DNA of 16,591 bases from Actinomycetota bacterium (lineage in GTDB: Bacteria; Actinomycetota; Acidimicrobiia; Acidimicrobiales; Acidimicrobiaceae), in the NCBI GenBank assembly GCA_027318945.1, contig DAHVOF010000069.1, positions 1 through 16,591 on the forward strand. The letters are read 5' to 3'. Under the pieces are notes generated by a model. That model searched no databases and had not been told where the DNA came from. It saw nothing but the letters and a program-made list of their open reading frames with translations. Positions 6,985 through 13,966 of this stretch are shown piece by piece; position 1 is the stretch's first letter; each line of letters starts with the position of its first letter. Position numbers and translations under genes: made by a program.

Positions 6985-7293
6985 CTATGGCAGAGCCTCA
7001 CTTTCAGCCTTGCCGGGCCTGAGCGAATAAACGAGAGCTCCAACTAATAACGCGGCGATGAGAACGGCTGCAGAGATGAAAGATAGGACAGTCACATTTA
7101 CGATTGGGAACAAGGTCGTCATTGCGAGTACCAGAGAGAAAATCAGCACGAGGCCGATGATCAAAACCGCGACGACGCCGAGCCAGGCCCGGTTGAGCCA
7201 TAATTCGAGAATGTCGCAATCATTGCAAAGAAGAAGCAGGAACACCGAGGCGGAAAAGCAGACTCGCTCACCTGAGCATTCGGACCCCGGCAT
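6985..7293 (-). CDS. Small two-helix membrane protein, hypothetical
   Basis: Encodes up to 102 residues. Two hydrophobic stretches predict membrane helices: LGVVAVLIIGLVLIFSLVL (about 38-56) and VLSFISAAVLIAALLVGALV (about 69-88), followed by a short charged tail (YSLRPGKAE). The N-terminal 35 residues are cysteine-rich and less typical, and no ribosome binding site precedes the ATG at 7293, so the true start may lie further in. It diverges from the exporter operon beginning at 7420. No family is recognised. The clean two-helix pattern favours a real gene, but chance hydrophobicity or a relic cannot be excluded. Confidence 0.4.
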   Translation of the reverse strand: MPGSECSGERVCFSASVFLLLLCNDCDILELWLNRAWLGVVAVLIIGLVLIFSLVLAMTTLFPIVNVTVLSFISAAVLIAALLVGALVYSLRPGKAESEALP

Positions 7294-7419
7294 TATGAAT
7301 GTCCGCTGAGCGACGTAAAGGGTTTAGGGATACGCATTGTTTTTCAGTGCGCTAGCCTACCGATTAACACCGAAGAAAGCCGATGTGACCACTAGCGGTG
7401 GAAATCTCTTCGTCTAGAA

Positions 7420-8406
7420 ATGAAAACGAGCATGGACCGTTCTTCCTCAGTAATTTCAATAAGCGGGCTGACCAAGCGATTTGGAGATCGCGTGGCGGTA
7501 AATTCAGTAGATCTCGAAGTGCCGGCGGGAACTGCTTTCGGTCTGCTAGGGCCAAATGGAGCAGGCAAGACCACTCTCATCAGGATGCTCGTAGGTTTGG
7601 CGAATCCAAGTGAAGGAGAGATCAGGCTCCTTGGTCACAGAATCCCGGACGAAAAGCTGCAAGCGCTTTCGATGGTTGGAGCCATCGTGGAAGAGCCGAG
7701 GTTCTACCCATTTCTCACAGGCCGGGAGAATCTTGAGATCGTGGCATCGCTCAGAAGCCGGAAAGCCATGTCAAACATCCCCGACGCTTTGGAACGGGTA
7801 GGTTTGAGCAGCAGGTCCGAGGATAAAGTCGGCGGGTATTCACTGGGCATGCGTCAGCGTTTAGGAATCGCACGCTGCCTCCTCGTCGACCCAATGTTGA
7901 TGATCTTGGACGAGCCAATGAATGGTCTCGATCCGCCGGGCATCTTAGAAATCAGGGAGCTCATCCGTTCTTTGTGCAGAGAAGGAAAGACGGTGCTTCT
8001 TTCGTCCCACCTGCTGGACGAAGTTGAGAAGACCTGTGACCAAGTGGCGATACTATCCAAAGGCTCAATCCTAGAAGCTGGCAGCCTCGAGTCGATATTG
8101 GCAGGATCCGGCGGAAGCATTACCATCAGAACATCGTCGCCCGAGCTCGCTAAGGACATCCTCCGCGAAAGTCAGCTCGTTTTGGAGATAGAAGATCTCG
8201 GAAGAAGCCTCAAAATCTCTCCCGCGTCCAAGGATGAGGATCTCGACTACGACCGCTTCGTCGGATCGGTCGTCCGAGCACTTGTAGAGCGCGGTGTCGA
8301 CGTCTTTGAAATCTTCCAGGAGCGCGTTTCGCTCGAGAGTCGATTTTTCGACGTCACCTCGCTGACCGATGATGTATCGGCAGATTCCCAAGTATCCCAC
8401 AGCTGA
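7420..8406 (+). CDS. ABC exporter ATPase, BcrA/NatA-like
   Basis: Encodes 328 residues, the cytoplasmic motor of an ABC-2 exporter of the bacitracin-resistance/lantibiotic-immunity type. Walker A GPNGAGKTT is at 44-52, the signature is YSLGMRQRL (140-148, the SLGM variant typical of this subfamily), Walker B LMILDE at 160-165 followed by PMNGLDPPG, and the switch histidine is in SSHLLDE (H197). The Q-loop region reads VGAIVEEPRFYPFLTG, as in BcrA-type proteins, where the usual Gln is not obvious. Residues about 220-328 form a regulatory tail. The permease gene follows after 12 bases, so this is a two-gene operon. An internal ATG at 7432 is an alternative start. Neither start has a strong ribosome binding site. 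The substrate is unknown: antibiotic, peptide or lipid. Confidence 0.93.
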   Translation: MKTSMDRSSSVISISGLTKRFGDRVAVNSVDLEVPAGTAFGLLGPNGAGKTTLIRMLVGLANPSEGEIRLLGHRIPDEKLQALSMVGAIVEEPRFYPFLTGRENLEIVASLRSRKAMSNIPDALERVGLSSRSEDKVGGYSLGMRQRLGIARCLLVDPMLMILDEPMNGLDPPGILEIRELIRSLCREGKTVLLSSHLLDEVEKTCDQVAILSKGSILEAGSLESILAGSGGSITIRTSSPELAKDILRESQLVLEIEDLGRSLKISPASKDEDLDYDRFVGSVVRALVERGVDVFEIFQERVSLESRFFDVTSLTDDVSADSQVSHS

Positions 8407-8418
8407 ATCGAGAACCAG

Positions 8419-9246
8419 ATGTCCACTGCAGTGGTCAAGGAGGCCCCTTCCGCCTCAAGCTCCGAGTCGATCTTTTTGCAGATGCTTAGAGCTGAAACCA
8501 AGAAGCTCACGAGACGAAAAGGCGTGGTCGCCTTTACCGCGATCCTTACAGTCGGAGTGGTCGTCATCACCTTCGCAATACTCGAGATCTACCATCTCAG
8601 CGATCCGGTCAAATACACGCCTATCGGGGGCACGGCTGGATTCACCAAGCTCGTATTGATGCTCAGCGAGCTAACGATCATTCCGGCTTCGATACTCGGC
8701 TCCACGGCTGGTTCCCAGGACATGGAGAGCGGCGTAGTGCGCGACATGATCGTGACTGGCCGGTCTCGCATCGCGCTATTCATGCTTCGAATCGAGTCAC
8801 CCATAGTTGTTTGGATCGTTCCCGAGCTGATTGCCTACCTGATAGGTTTGGCGATCATTTTTGGCTTGTCTGGAGGAAATCCCCTCCCCACCGCGCATCT
8901 GGTGCTAGAAGGCGGACTCTATTGCCTGGGCGTCAGCCTCGTCTTCGTACTTACGGCATCAGGTTTCTCGAGCCTATTTGGAACCCGAGGCCCGGCTATC
9001 GCCGTCATGATCGGATGGACTTTCGTCATAGAGTCCATACTCCTCAACGTCACCGCACTCGGTCCCGTTCGTGACGCATTTCTTACAACCGCTATATCTG
9101 CACTGTCGCCGTTTGCTGACCAATCACGACGATTGAAGGCGGCCGGAGTCACGCCGTCTTTAGCCGTTGACTACATAACCATCATCGCATGGCCCCTAGT
9201 GATGAACATCGCTGGCTGGATAAGGTTCAGACGCCTCGAGGCCTAG
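8419..9246 (+). CDS. ABC-2 exporter permease
   Basis: Encodes 275 residues and is the membrane partner of the ATPase ending 12 bases upstream. It starts with a cytoplasmic amphipathic segment (FLQMLRAETKKLTRRKGVV), then about six membrane helices near residues 38-57, 80-97, 125-150, 160-182, 190-212 and 250-268. The order, and an early loop containing GSQDMESGVVRDMIVTGRSR, match the ABC-2 superfamily (coupling-helix E-x-x-x-G-x-x-R-x-x-x-x-T-G-x-S/R). A later loop, SPFADQSRRLKAAGVTPS, is probably extracytoplasmic or interfacial. No accessory membrane-fusion protein is encoded nearby. It converges with the anti-sigma gene 404 bp away. The substrate cannot be read from the sequence. Confidence 0.9.
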   Translation: MSTAVVKEAPSASSSESIFLQMLRAETKKLTRRKGVVAFTAILTVGVVVITFAILEIYHLSDPVKYTPIGGTAGFTKLVLMLSELTIIPASILGSTAGSQDMESGVVRDMIVTGRSRIALFMLRIESPIVVWIVPELIAYLIGLAIIFGLSGGNPLPTAHLVLEGGLYCLGVSLVFVLTASGFSSLFGTRGPAIAVMIGWTFVIESILLNVTALGPVRDAFLTTAISALSPFADQSRRLKAAGVTPSLAVDYITIIAWPLVMNIAGWIRFRRLEA

Positions 9247-9650
9247 GAACTAAAGAATCCGACTTCGTTCGTCAGCAAACCGAGCGTGACGACAGGTGAG
9301 AAGAGTAGTGGTCGCCAGAGCCCGATAAAGCCGCTTTCAACCGCGTTGAACTGTTGGCCGCGTGACCGGTGTGATGAAACCCAAGGCTGCAGGACTGGAG
9401 TCATCGTTGGCGGCAAAATGTTGGCAGCAGCGTCACCAAGACTGCCCTCTACGGCGATTTATTCGGTTTCAAACGATGGTTCTCATCAATGATTTCCCGC
9501 ACTCCCATCCTCTTCGACTTCACAGCCGCCGGGTGAGGTTTTTCAGATGCGCGAGCTTGCGAGTACACTACGGCCGTGTCACAAATCCCGTTTCCGGACC
9601 TGGATTTCAGCAGCATCTCAACAAGCTGACTTCAGGTCAGTCTCTTCCAA
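9247..9650. other. Convergent intergenic region with a possible leaderless short frame
   Basis: About 400 bases between the exporter permease (+) and the anti-sigma gene (-). I found no strong bidirectional terminator. The best stem is CTGAC / GTCAG with a five-base loop near 9627-9641. On the plus strand TACACT (9564-9569) is followed six bases later by a GTG (9576) opening a 17-codon frame that begins with residues VSQIPFPDLDF and stops at 9629. This spacing is that of a leaderless actinobacterial mRNA. The frame may be the 5' remnant of a lost gene or chance. Confidence 0.35.
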
Positions 9651-10724
9651 CTACGCGCCTGCGAAACCTCCAGAGGCCTGCGTGCCGGCAGGCAAGCTGA
9701 TCGTTTTGACCACGTCAGCTGCGGCGGGTGGGGTGACTGACACCTTCGTTCCAAAATCAGAGAACGCAATGGTTTCTGTTATGGGCTCGAGAGCGTGTAG
9801 CGGCGACCCAACAGGTGCGTTCACAACGGTTTTTATCTGCTGCGCAGTTCCCGATTTGTTCACCAAGATGCTGATTTGAAGTGGCGGCAGGTCTGCTACC
9901 GATGCAGGCAGGGTGACCCCCTTCTGCTTTGCAATGCTCGAGACATCTACGGAGCCAAAATATTCAACGGCCGGCTGCCCATTCAGAGTCGACGCCTTTT
10001 CACCCAGCCCGCTCTGTGCTAGCAGCTGAAGAGTCACCTTCGCGGAGCCTGGATCCAGAAATTGGAATTGGCCGCTCCCGGCGGTGCTCGAGCTTGCGTT
10101 CAACGGCACCTCGATCCACTTGCCGGGTTGGTTTGGCATAGACGTGTACGCTGCATTTCCCGAGAGGATCATCTCGGTATGGACGATCACGCCATTCGGC
10201 TCGCTCGTCGTCAAGTTGAGGCTCCCTGTGCGCGTCTGGAAGTTGAAAGCTCCCGAGCCAGTGGTGTCGGTCTTAGCCGTCTTTACGTCAATAGTGAGCA
10301 TTGCCGTCGATTTCGTAGCCTGGGAGTACGACGACAGTACGATATTCGAAAGATTCCCGGAGGATGAACCTTTAGATCCTCCCAGCAATGAACCGACTCC
10401 AAAGCCCGCGCCGGCCAGCACCACTATGCCAGCCGCCACGCTGGCGATTACCCTTCTCTGTGTATTCCATCGGGATACGGCAGAGGCGTTTTGAGCGGGC
10501 GGCGACAAATCCGAGGTCGCAGACGGAACAATCAGTTCCGAAGGCGTGGGCATGCCAGCAAATAGATCGCGCACTCCGCCAGCCACGGCTTTCCAGCGCT
10601 CGAGCTCAACCTGGCAGTTCGAGCAAGCCTCAAGGTGCGCGCGAGCGCCATCATCGAGCGGCTGGCCGTTGGCTTCCGCGACAAGATCATCCAAAATTAG
10701 ATGCGAAGAGTCCATATACTCCAT
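9651..10724 (-). CDS. Transmembrane anti-sigma factor with zinc finger and LppX/LolA-like outer domain
   Basis: Encodes 357 residues in three parts. Residues 1-80 form a ZAS-type anti-sigma domain with H-x3-C-x2-C (H30, C34, C37 in AHLEACSNC). Residues about 91-114 form one membrane helix (VIASVAAGIVVLAGAGFGVG). Residues 118-357 lie outside the membrane and begin with a Gly/Ser linker. They resemble the LppX/LprG/LolA lipid-binding fold, with a β-rich pattern and YTSMPNQPGKWIEVPL, similar to segments in mycobacterial LppX-type lipoproteins. It should hold the co-encoded ECF sigma factor inactive and release it when the outer domain senses an envelope cue. The ATG directly abuts the sigma stop (TAA then ATG), and an AAAGGAG lies about 12 bases upstream. 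An ATG at 10715 is an alternative start. The lipid-sensor role is inferred. Confidence 0.85.
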   Translation of the reverse strand: MEYMDSSHLILDDLVAEANGQPLDDGARAHLEACSNCQVELERWKAVAGGVRDLFAGMPTPSELIVPSATSDLSPPAQNASAVSRWNTQRRVIASVAAGIVVLAGAGFGVGSLLGGSKGSSSGNLSNIVLSSYSQATKSTAMLTIDVKTAKTDTTGSGAFNFQTRTGSLNLTTSEPNGVIVHTEMILSGNAAYTSMPNQPGKWIEVPLNASSSTAGSGQFQFLDPGSAKVTLQLLAQSGLGEKASTLNGQPAVEYFGSVDVSSIAKQKGVTLPASVADLPPLQISILVNKSGTAQQIKTVVNAPVGSPLHALEPITETIAFSDFGTKVSVTPPAAADVVKTISLPAGTQASGGFAGA

Positions 10725-11321
10725 TTACAGGTCGACTCCTTTCTTACTCAGTCCTAATGCAAGCGCGGTTCGCGCTGAAGACAGTCGGCTTTTTACGGTT
10801 CCGAGCGGGATGTCAAGCGCCTTGGCAACTTCAGAGAGGGTGAGGCCGGCTCCAAAAACCAGCCCGATCACTTCTTTGTGGGCAGCAGGGAGAAGCTCGA
10901 TCGACTGGGCAACCTCTTTCACGTCGGCGCGATCCAAAGCGACGAGCTCCGGGCTGGGGTCGCTGCTGGGTTGGGCCAAAAGATCGGTGTCGTCGACGAC
11001 CTGGAGGCGGTGCCGCCGCATCCGATCACAAGCTTGACGCCTTGCGATAGAGATGACCCAGCTTCTCGCCGTGGAGTCTCTGCGAAATGTCCCGGCTCCA
11101 CGCCACACCGCCAGCATGGTGTCTTGAAGGACCTCCTCGGAAATTGACGGCTCGCCAGTCATGAACCGGACATGCGCAAGAATGGTCTTGCCGAGCCGGT
11201 TGTACAGCTCGTCCAAGGCTTGTGAACTCCCGTTGGCAATTTGACGAATCAAGTCTTCATCGCTGGACGCATCTTCCTCGTCGGGTTCCAAAGCTTCAGA
11301 AGCCTCTTCAGGTCCGCTCAA
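10725..11321 (-). CDS. ECF-family RNA polymerase sigma factor
   Basis: Encodes 198 residues. Region 2 spans about 23-105: DLIRQIANGSSQALDELY, then EEVLQDTMLAVWRGAGTFR, then SWVISIARRQACDRMRRHR, the classic ECF σ2 with its -10-binding helix. Region 4 spans about 131-190: SIELLPAAHKEVIGLVFGAGLTLSEVAKAL, then GTVKSRLSSARTAL, the helix-turn-helix that reads the -35 box. There is no region 3 and no extended C-terminal domain. An acidic N-terminal tail of about 20 residues precedes region 2. The TTG start at 11321 is preceded by GAGGAGG with good spacing. It is cotranscribed with its anti-sigma factor with no gap. A motif shared with the neighbouring exporter operon lies 50-70 bases upstream and may mark its regulon. 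Confidence 0.93.
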   Translation of the reverse strand: MSGPEEASEALEPDEEDASSDEDLIRQIANGSSQALDELYNRLGKTILAHVRFMTGEPSISEEVLQDTMLAVWRGAGTFRRDSTARSWVISIARRQACDRMRRHRLQVVDDTDLLAQPSSDPSPELVALDRADVKEVAQSIELLPAAHKEVIGLVFGAGLTLSEVAKALDIPLGTVKSRLSSARTALALGLSKKGVDL

Positions 11322-11370
11322 CTAGACCTCCTCGAATCGTCTCCACAAATTGTTAGTAGCAGGCAAAGCC

Positions 11371-11389
11371 TTTACGGTTCGAAAATTTT
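11371..11389 (-). promoter_or_regulatory. Shared upstream motif, sigma-gene copy
   Basis: On the plus strand TTTACG, GTT, CGAAAATTTT run almost together here. The same blocks in the same order occur at 13722-13742 in front of the second exporter, differing by two single-base insertions. On the minus strand each reads AAAATTTTCG...AAC...CGTAAA towards the gene. CGTA is a common -10 motif of ECF promoters, but no convincing matching -35 was found, so it could instead be a regulator site. The motif ends about 50 bases before the sigma start. Confidence 0.4.
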
Positions 11390-11431
11390 GAAGATTTCTT
11401 CGACCACCGGATGGTTGCTTCTTGCAAGCGG

Positions 11432-12748
11432 CTATTTCTTCGAGGTTAGCGTCAGCTGCCTAAACCGCACTCGGCCGCCCGTTCTCAGCACAGCAGTCCG
11501 ATAGATACGGGCGGCAAATAAAGCTACGAAGATAGTGCACGCGATAGAGAGCACAACTGAAAGGAGGAATTCCCACCAGGTCGCGTCTCCGAACCCGACC
11601 AAGGTAGGCATTGCAAACGGGGCGGTAGGCGGAATATAAGCGAGTACTTTCACAAGTAGCGAGGCATTGCCAGAACTGACTCCTATCAGCGACACGATGT
11701 AGCCGAGGATTAGAGGCACGCTCAGTGGAAGTGCCAGGCTTTGGACTTGATCCTGACGCTCTGCCATGGAACCAGCCGCCGCATACACCCAGCTATAGAA
11801 GGCATATCCTAGGACCAGCCACAGCAGTGTTGCTGCCACGACGAGCGGGGCCGTGCCCTTTACAAGACTTGACCCAACTGCGGTACCGAGCACCAAAGCG
11901 AAAACAACTAGTCCCGCCGCTTGAGCGAGCGCGACTACTCCAATGCCTATGACTTTGCCCGCCAGCAGTTGAATGGGCCGTACCGTAGCAAGTAGCACTT
12001 CTACGACGCGACTTGCCTTCTCTTCCATCACTCCCATTAGCGTCCAGGCAAGGTATTGGTTGAGCACGATGAAGATGAGGATCACGCCCAGCATTGCCGT
12101 GGTTTCCGACGTTGTCTTCCGAACCTTTCCTGGCTTAATGCTCTCGATGGGCAGCGGCTTCGCTCCGGCCAAGACGGCCGTTTGCTGAGAGGTCAAAGCT
12201 GCCAAAGCAAAGGCGTGCTGTTCGCCAACGGCAACAGACACGTCCCGTACGAAGCGCGCTCCGGAAGAGGTGTCAGTTGCAGAGATGGGATTCTCAACAA
12301 TTATCGCGTTGGTCCCATCTAGCGCCATATCGATTCGTCCAGCACTGAGATCTGCCCGGGCCTGGGCCAAATTGGACTCGCTGACAACATACACGCTCAG
12401 CCCCGCACTCCTCGCCAGGCTCGAAAGCTCCGTGCTCAACTGCGGCGACCCAGCTACCACCCCAACCCGTTGACTCTGGGTAGTTCCGCCACGGAGCGAC
12501 GGTATGACAATGGCTGCAGCGACCGCGACAAAGAGTATGGCCGTTATTACGCGGAATACCCTTCCCCGCAGACGCTCCCGAATCTCTCTTCCGGCCACCA
12601 ACCCGGTATCGCCGAAAAGCCTGCGGTCGTGCCCACGCGCGGTAACACGAGGCATTGATGACCGCGACGATCCCCTACGGCGGCGCATGCCCAAGCGTAT
12701 GATCCCGACGACCACTATTGCCGCGATGACGAAGGGGGCGGGCTTCAT
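11432..12748 (-). CDS. NatB-type ABC exporter permease
   Basis: Encodes 438 residues. The main body follows the NatB/YhaP plan: a cytoplasmic REIRERLRGRVFRV segment, a first helix (about 69-84), a large extracytoplasmic domain (about 88-215, containing SQRVGVVAGSPQLSTELSSL), then five or six helices, with the coupling segment MGVMEEKASRVVEVLLATVRP between the second and third. An extra N-terminal hydrophobic helix (PFVIAAIVVVGIIRLG, residues 5-20) and an Arg/Ser-rich linker precede the normal start, which is unusual. The ATG at 12748 overlaps the ATPase stop (ATGA), supporting this long form. It works with the upstream ATPase. NatAB exports Na+ in Bacillus, but the substrate here is unknown. 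The sigma gene follows, its start 110 bp downstream. Confidence 0.9.
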   Translation of the reverse strand: MKPAPFVIAAIVVVGIIRLGMRRRRGSSRSSMPRVTARGHDRRLFGDTGLVAGREIRERLRGRVFRVITAILFVAVAAAIVIPSLRGGTTQSQRVGVVAGSPQLSTELSSLARSAGLSVYVVSESNLAQARADLSAGRIDMALDGTNAIIVENPISATDTSSGARFVRDVSVAVGEQHAFALAALTSQQTAVLAGAKPLPIESIKPGKVRKTTSETTAMLGVILIFIVLNQYLAWTLMGVMEEKASRVVEVLLATVRPIQLLAGKVIGIGVVALAQAAGLVVFALVLGTAVGSSLVKGTAPLVVAATLLWLVLGYAFYSWVYAAAGSMAERQDQVQSLALPLSVPLILGYIVSLIGVSSGNASLLVKVLAYIPPTAPFAMPTLVGFGDATWWEFLLSVVLSIACTIFVALFAARIYRTAVLRTGGRVRFRQLTLTSKK

Positions 12749-13644
12749 CTGGACACCGCTTCCCGGAAGACCTCAGAAAGGCGCCGCCTTTCGAACACGA
12801 ACTTGGTGACGCGACCAGCCGAGCGCGCAGCATCGAGGATGGCGTCACTCTTTGCGGAGTCGTCGAGCACGAGGCGAATCTCGCCACCTTGAATCTCTGA
12901 TACCGTGACGCCTGGAATGGCCTGCGTCCATTCTCCCTGGCGATCCCCTTCAATCCTGATCGCGAGACGCCGCGCCCCCTTGGTGGCCAGCTCATCGACG
13001 GTCCCGCTCACGACCAGGCGGCCGTGATCGATGATGGCTACCGACTCGCACAGGTCCTCCACCTGGTCGAGCTGGTGACTCGAGAACAAAACACAGCGTC
13101 CGGCTCGCGCCTGCTCGACCAATACCTGGCCAATGACGTCGATGCCGGTGGGGTCCAGCCCGGCGAGAGGTTCATCGAGCACAAGAACTTCCGGGTCGTG
13201 CACAAGCGCGGCTGCGAGCTGCACCCGCTGCTGATTGCCGTGCGACAGCGTCTCAACCTTGCTGCTTGCGCGATCGGCGACGTCCAGCCGTTCCAGCCAA
13301 AGCTTGGTGGCGGCCGCAGCTCCGGCAGTTCCCATGCCATGGAGACGCCCCAGGTATTCGAGCTCCTCAGCTACAAGCATGTTTGGATAGAGGCCTCGCT
13401 CTTCGGGCATGTAACCGAATCGGCGCCGCTCGGCAGGTCCGACCAATGCGCTGTTCCACCTCACCGATCCGCTGTCCAAGTCTGTCAGGCCGAAGATAGC
13501 CCGCATGGCAGTGGTCTTGCCTGCCCCATTCGGCCCAAGAAACCCTACGACTTGACCAGATGGGACGCTGAAGCTGAGACTGTCGAGTGCTTTAACGGCA
13601 TCGAAGCGACGCGTCAATCCATCGAGCTCGAGGATTCCACTCAA
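12745..13644 (-). CDS. NatA-type ABC exporter ATPase
   Basis: Encodes 299 residues from a TTG at 13644, which follows AAGGA by nine bases and places the first strand (SGILELDGLTRRF) at the N-terminus, as in relatives. The open frame continues to an ATG at 13722, but those 26 residues (AGGERVQSITWTCLYE and on) are unlike the family, lack a ribosome binding site and overlap the shared promoter motif. Walker A is GPNGAGKT (37-44), signature LSHGNQQRV (133-141, the SHGN form seen in NatA/YhaQ), Walker B VLVLDE (153-158) followed by PLAGLDPTG, and switch histidine in SSHQLDQ (H190). The C-terminal 80 residues form the usual α/β tail of this subfamily. It overlaps the permease gene by four bases. 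Confidence 0.92.
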   Translation of the reverse strand: MSGILELDGLTRRFDAVKALDSLSFSVPSGQVVGFLGPNGAGKTTAMRAIFGLTDLDSGSVRWNSALVGPAERRRFGYMPEERGLYPNMLVAEELEYLGRLHGMGTAGAAAATKLWLERLDVADRASSKVETLSHGNQQRVQLAAALVHDPEVLVLDEPLAGLDPTGIDVIGQVLVEQARAGRCVLFSSHQLDQVEDLCESVAIIDHGRLVVSGTVDELATKGARRLAIRIEGDRQGEWTQAIPGVTVSEIQGGEIRLVLDDSAKSDAILDAARSAGRVTKFVFERRRLSEVFREAVSR

Positions 13645-13721
13645 CGAGCTTGTTCCTTGGAGTATTGAATTCTCATATAGACAGGTCCATGTTATCGACT
13701 GCACTCTCTCTCCGCCCGCCA

Positions 13722-13742
13722 TTTACGAGTTACGAAAATTTT
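13722..13742 (-). promoter_or_regulatory. Shared upstream motif, exporter copy
   Basis: The plus strand carries TTTACG (13722-13727), AGTTA, then CGAAAATTTT (13733-13742), matching the block order at 11371-11389 upstream of the sigma gene. It ends 77 bases before the preferred TTG start at 13644. Its CGTAAA overlaps the alternative ATG at 13722, which argues against that start if this is promoter DNA. Whether it is an ECF promoter element or a repressor site is not settled. Confidence 0.4.
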
Positions 13743-13966
13743 CAAATCAGCAGGTAATTGCGTGAGCACAGATGTTCTGTACAGTATGTTGACGGCGTGA
13801 ACCTGACCGAATTGGTATGTGTCCATGGAGCTCATCCGCCGAGCGCATATCGCTTATCTGTTAAGCGACTTTGCCAGTGCGTGCTATTCGGGTGAACTCA
13901 GGATCGGATCCTGTCTTGGCTCCTAACGAGCTCCGTTATCGTTATACGAATCCGAAAACAGCAGGG
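13743..13966. other. Intergenic region with two dyads and a possible 32-residue leaderless frame
   Basis: Separates the orphan import ATPase from the NatAB-type exporter, both minus. A perfect 7-bp stem with a 5-base loop, TCGCTTATCTGTTAAGCGA, is at 13850-13868. CAGGATC-G-GATCCTG at 13899-13913 is a second dyad, 53 bp past the import ATPase stop. Neither is followed by a T-run on either strand, so neither is a standard intrinsic terminator. On the plus strand TATGTT (13785-13790) is followed six bases later by a GTG (13797) opening a 32-codon frame (LTELVCVHGAHPPS..., stop 13893-13895) with leaderless spacing. I recognise no family, and it could be chance. Confidence 0.35.

Noticed and set aside
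7214..7228. TCGCAA and TTGCAA facing each other, similar to a second Nur box
   Set aside because: The spacing is three bases instead of five, and it lies inside a possible coding frame, not at a promoter of a metal gene.
9679..9696. GCCTGC / GCAGGC hairpin near the end of the anti-sigma gene
   Set aside because: It lies within the coding sequence (residues around LPAGTQAS) and is not followed by a T-run on either strand.
13645..13722. N-terminal 26 codons of the NatA-type ATPase frame
   Set aside because: There is no ribosome binding site, the composition is unlike the family, and they overlap the shared promoter motif; the TTG at 13644 with AAGGA fits the family length.
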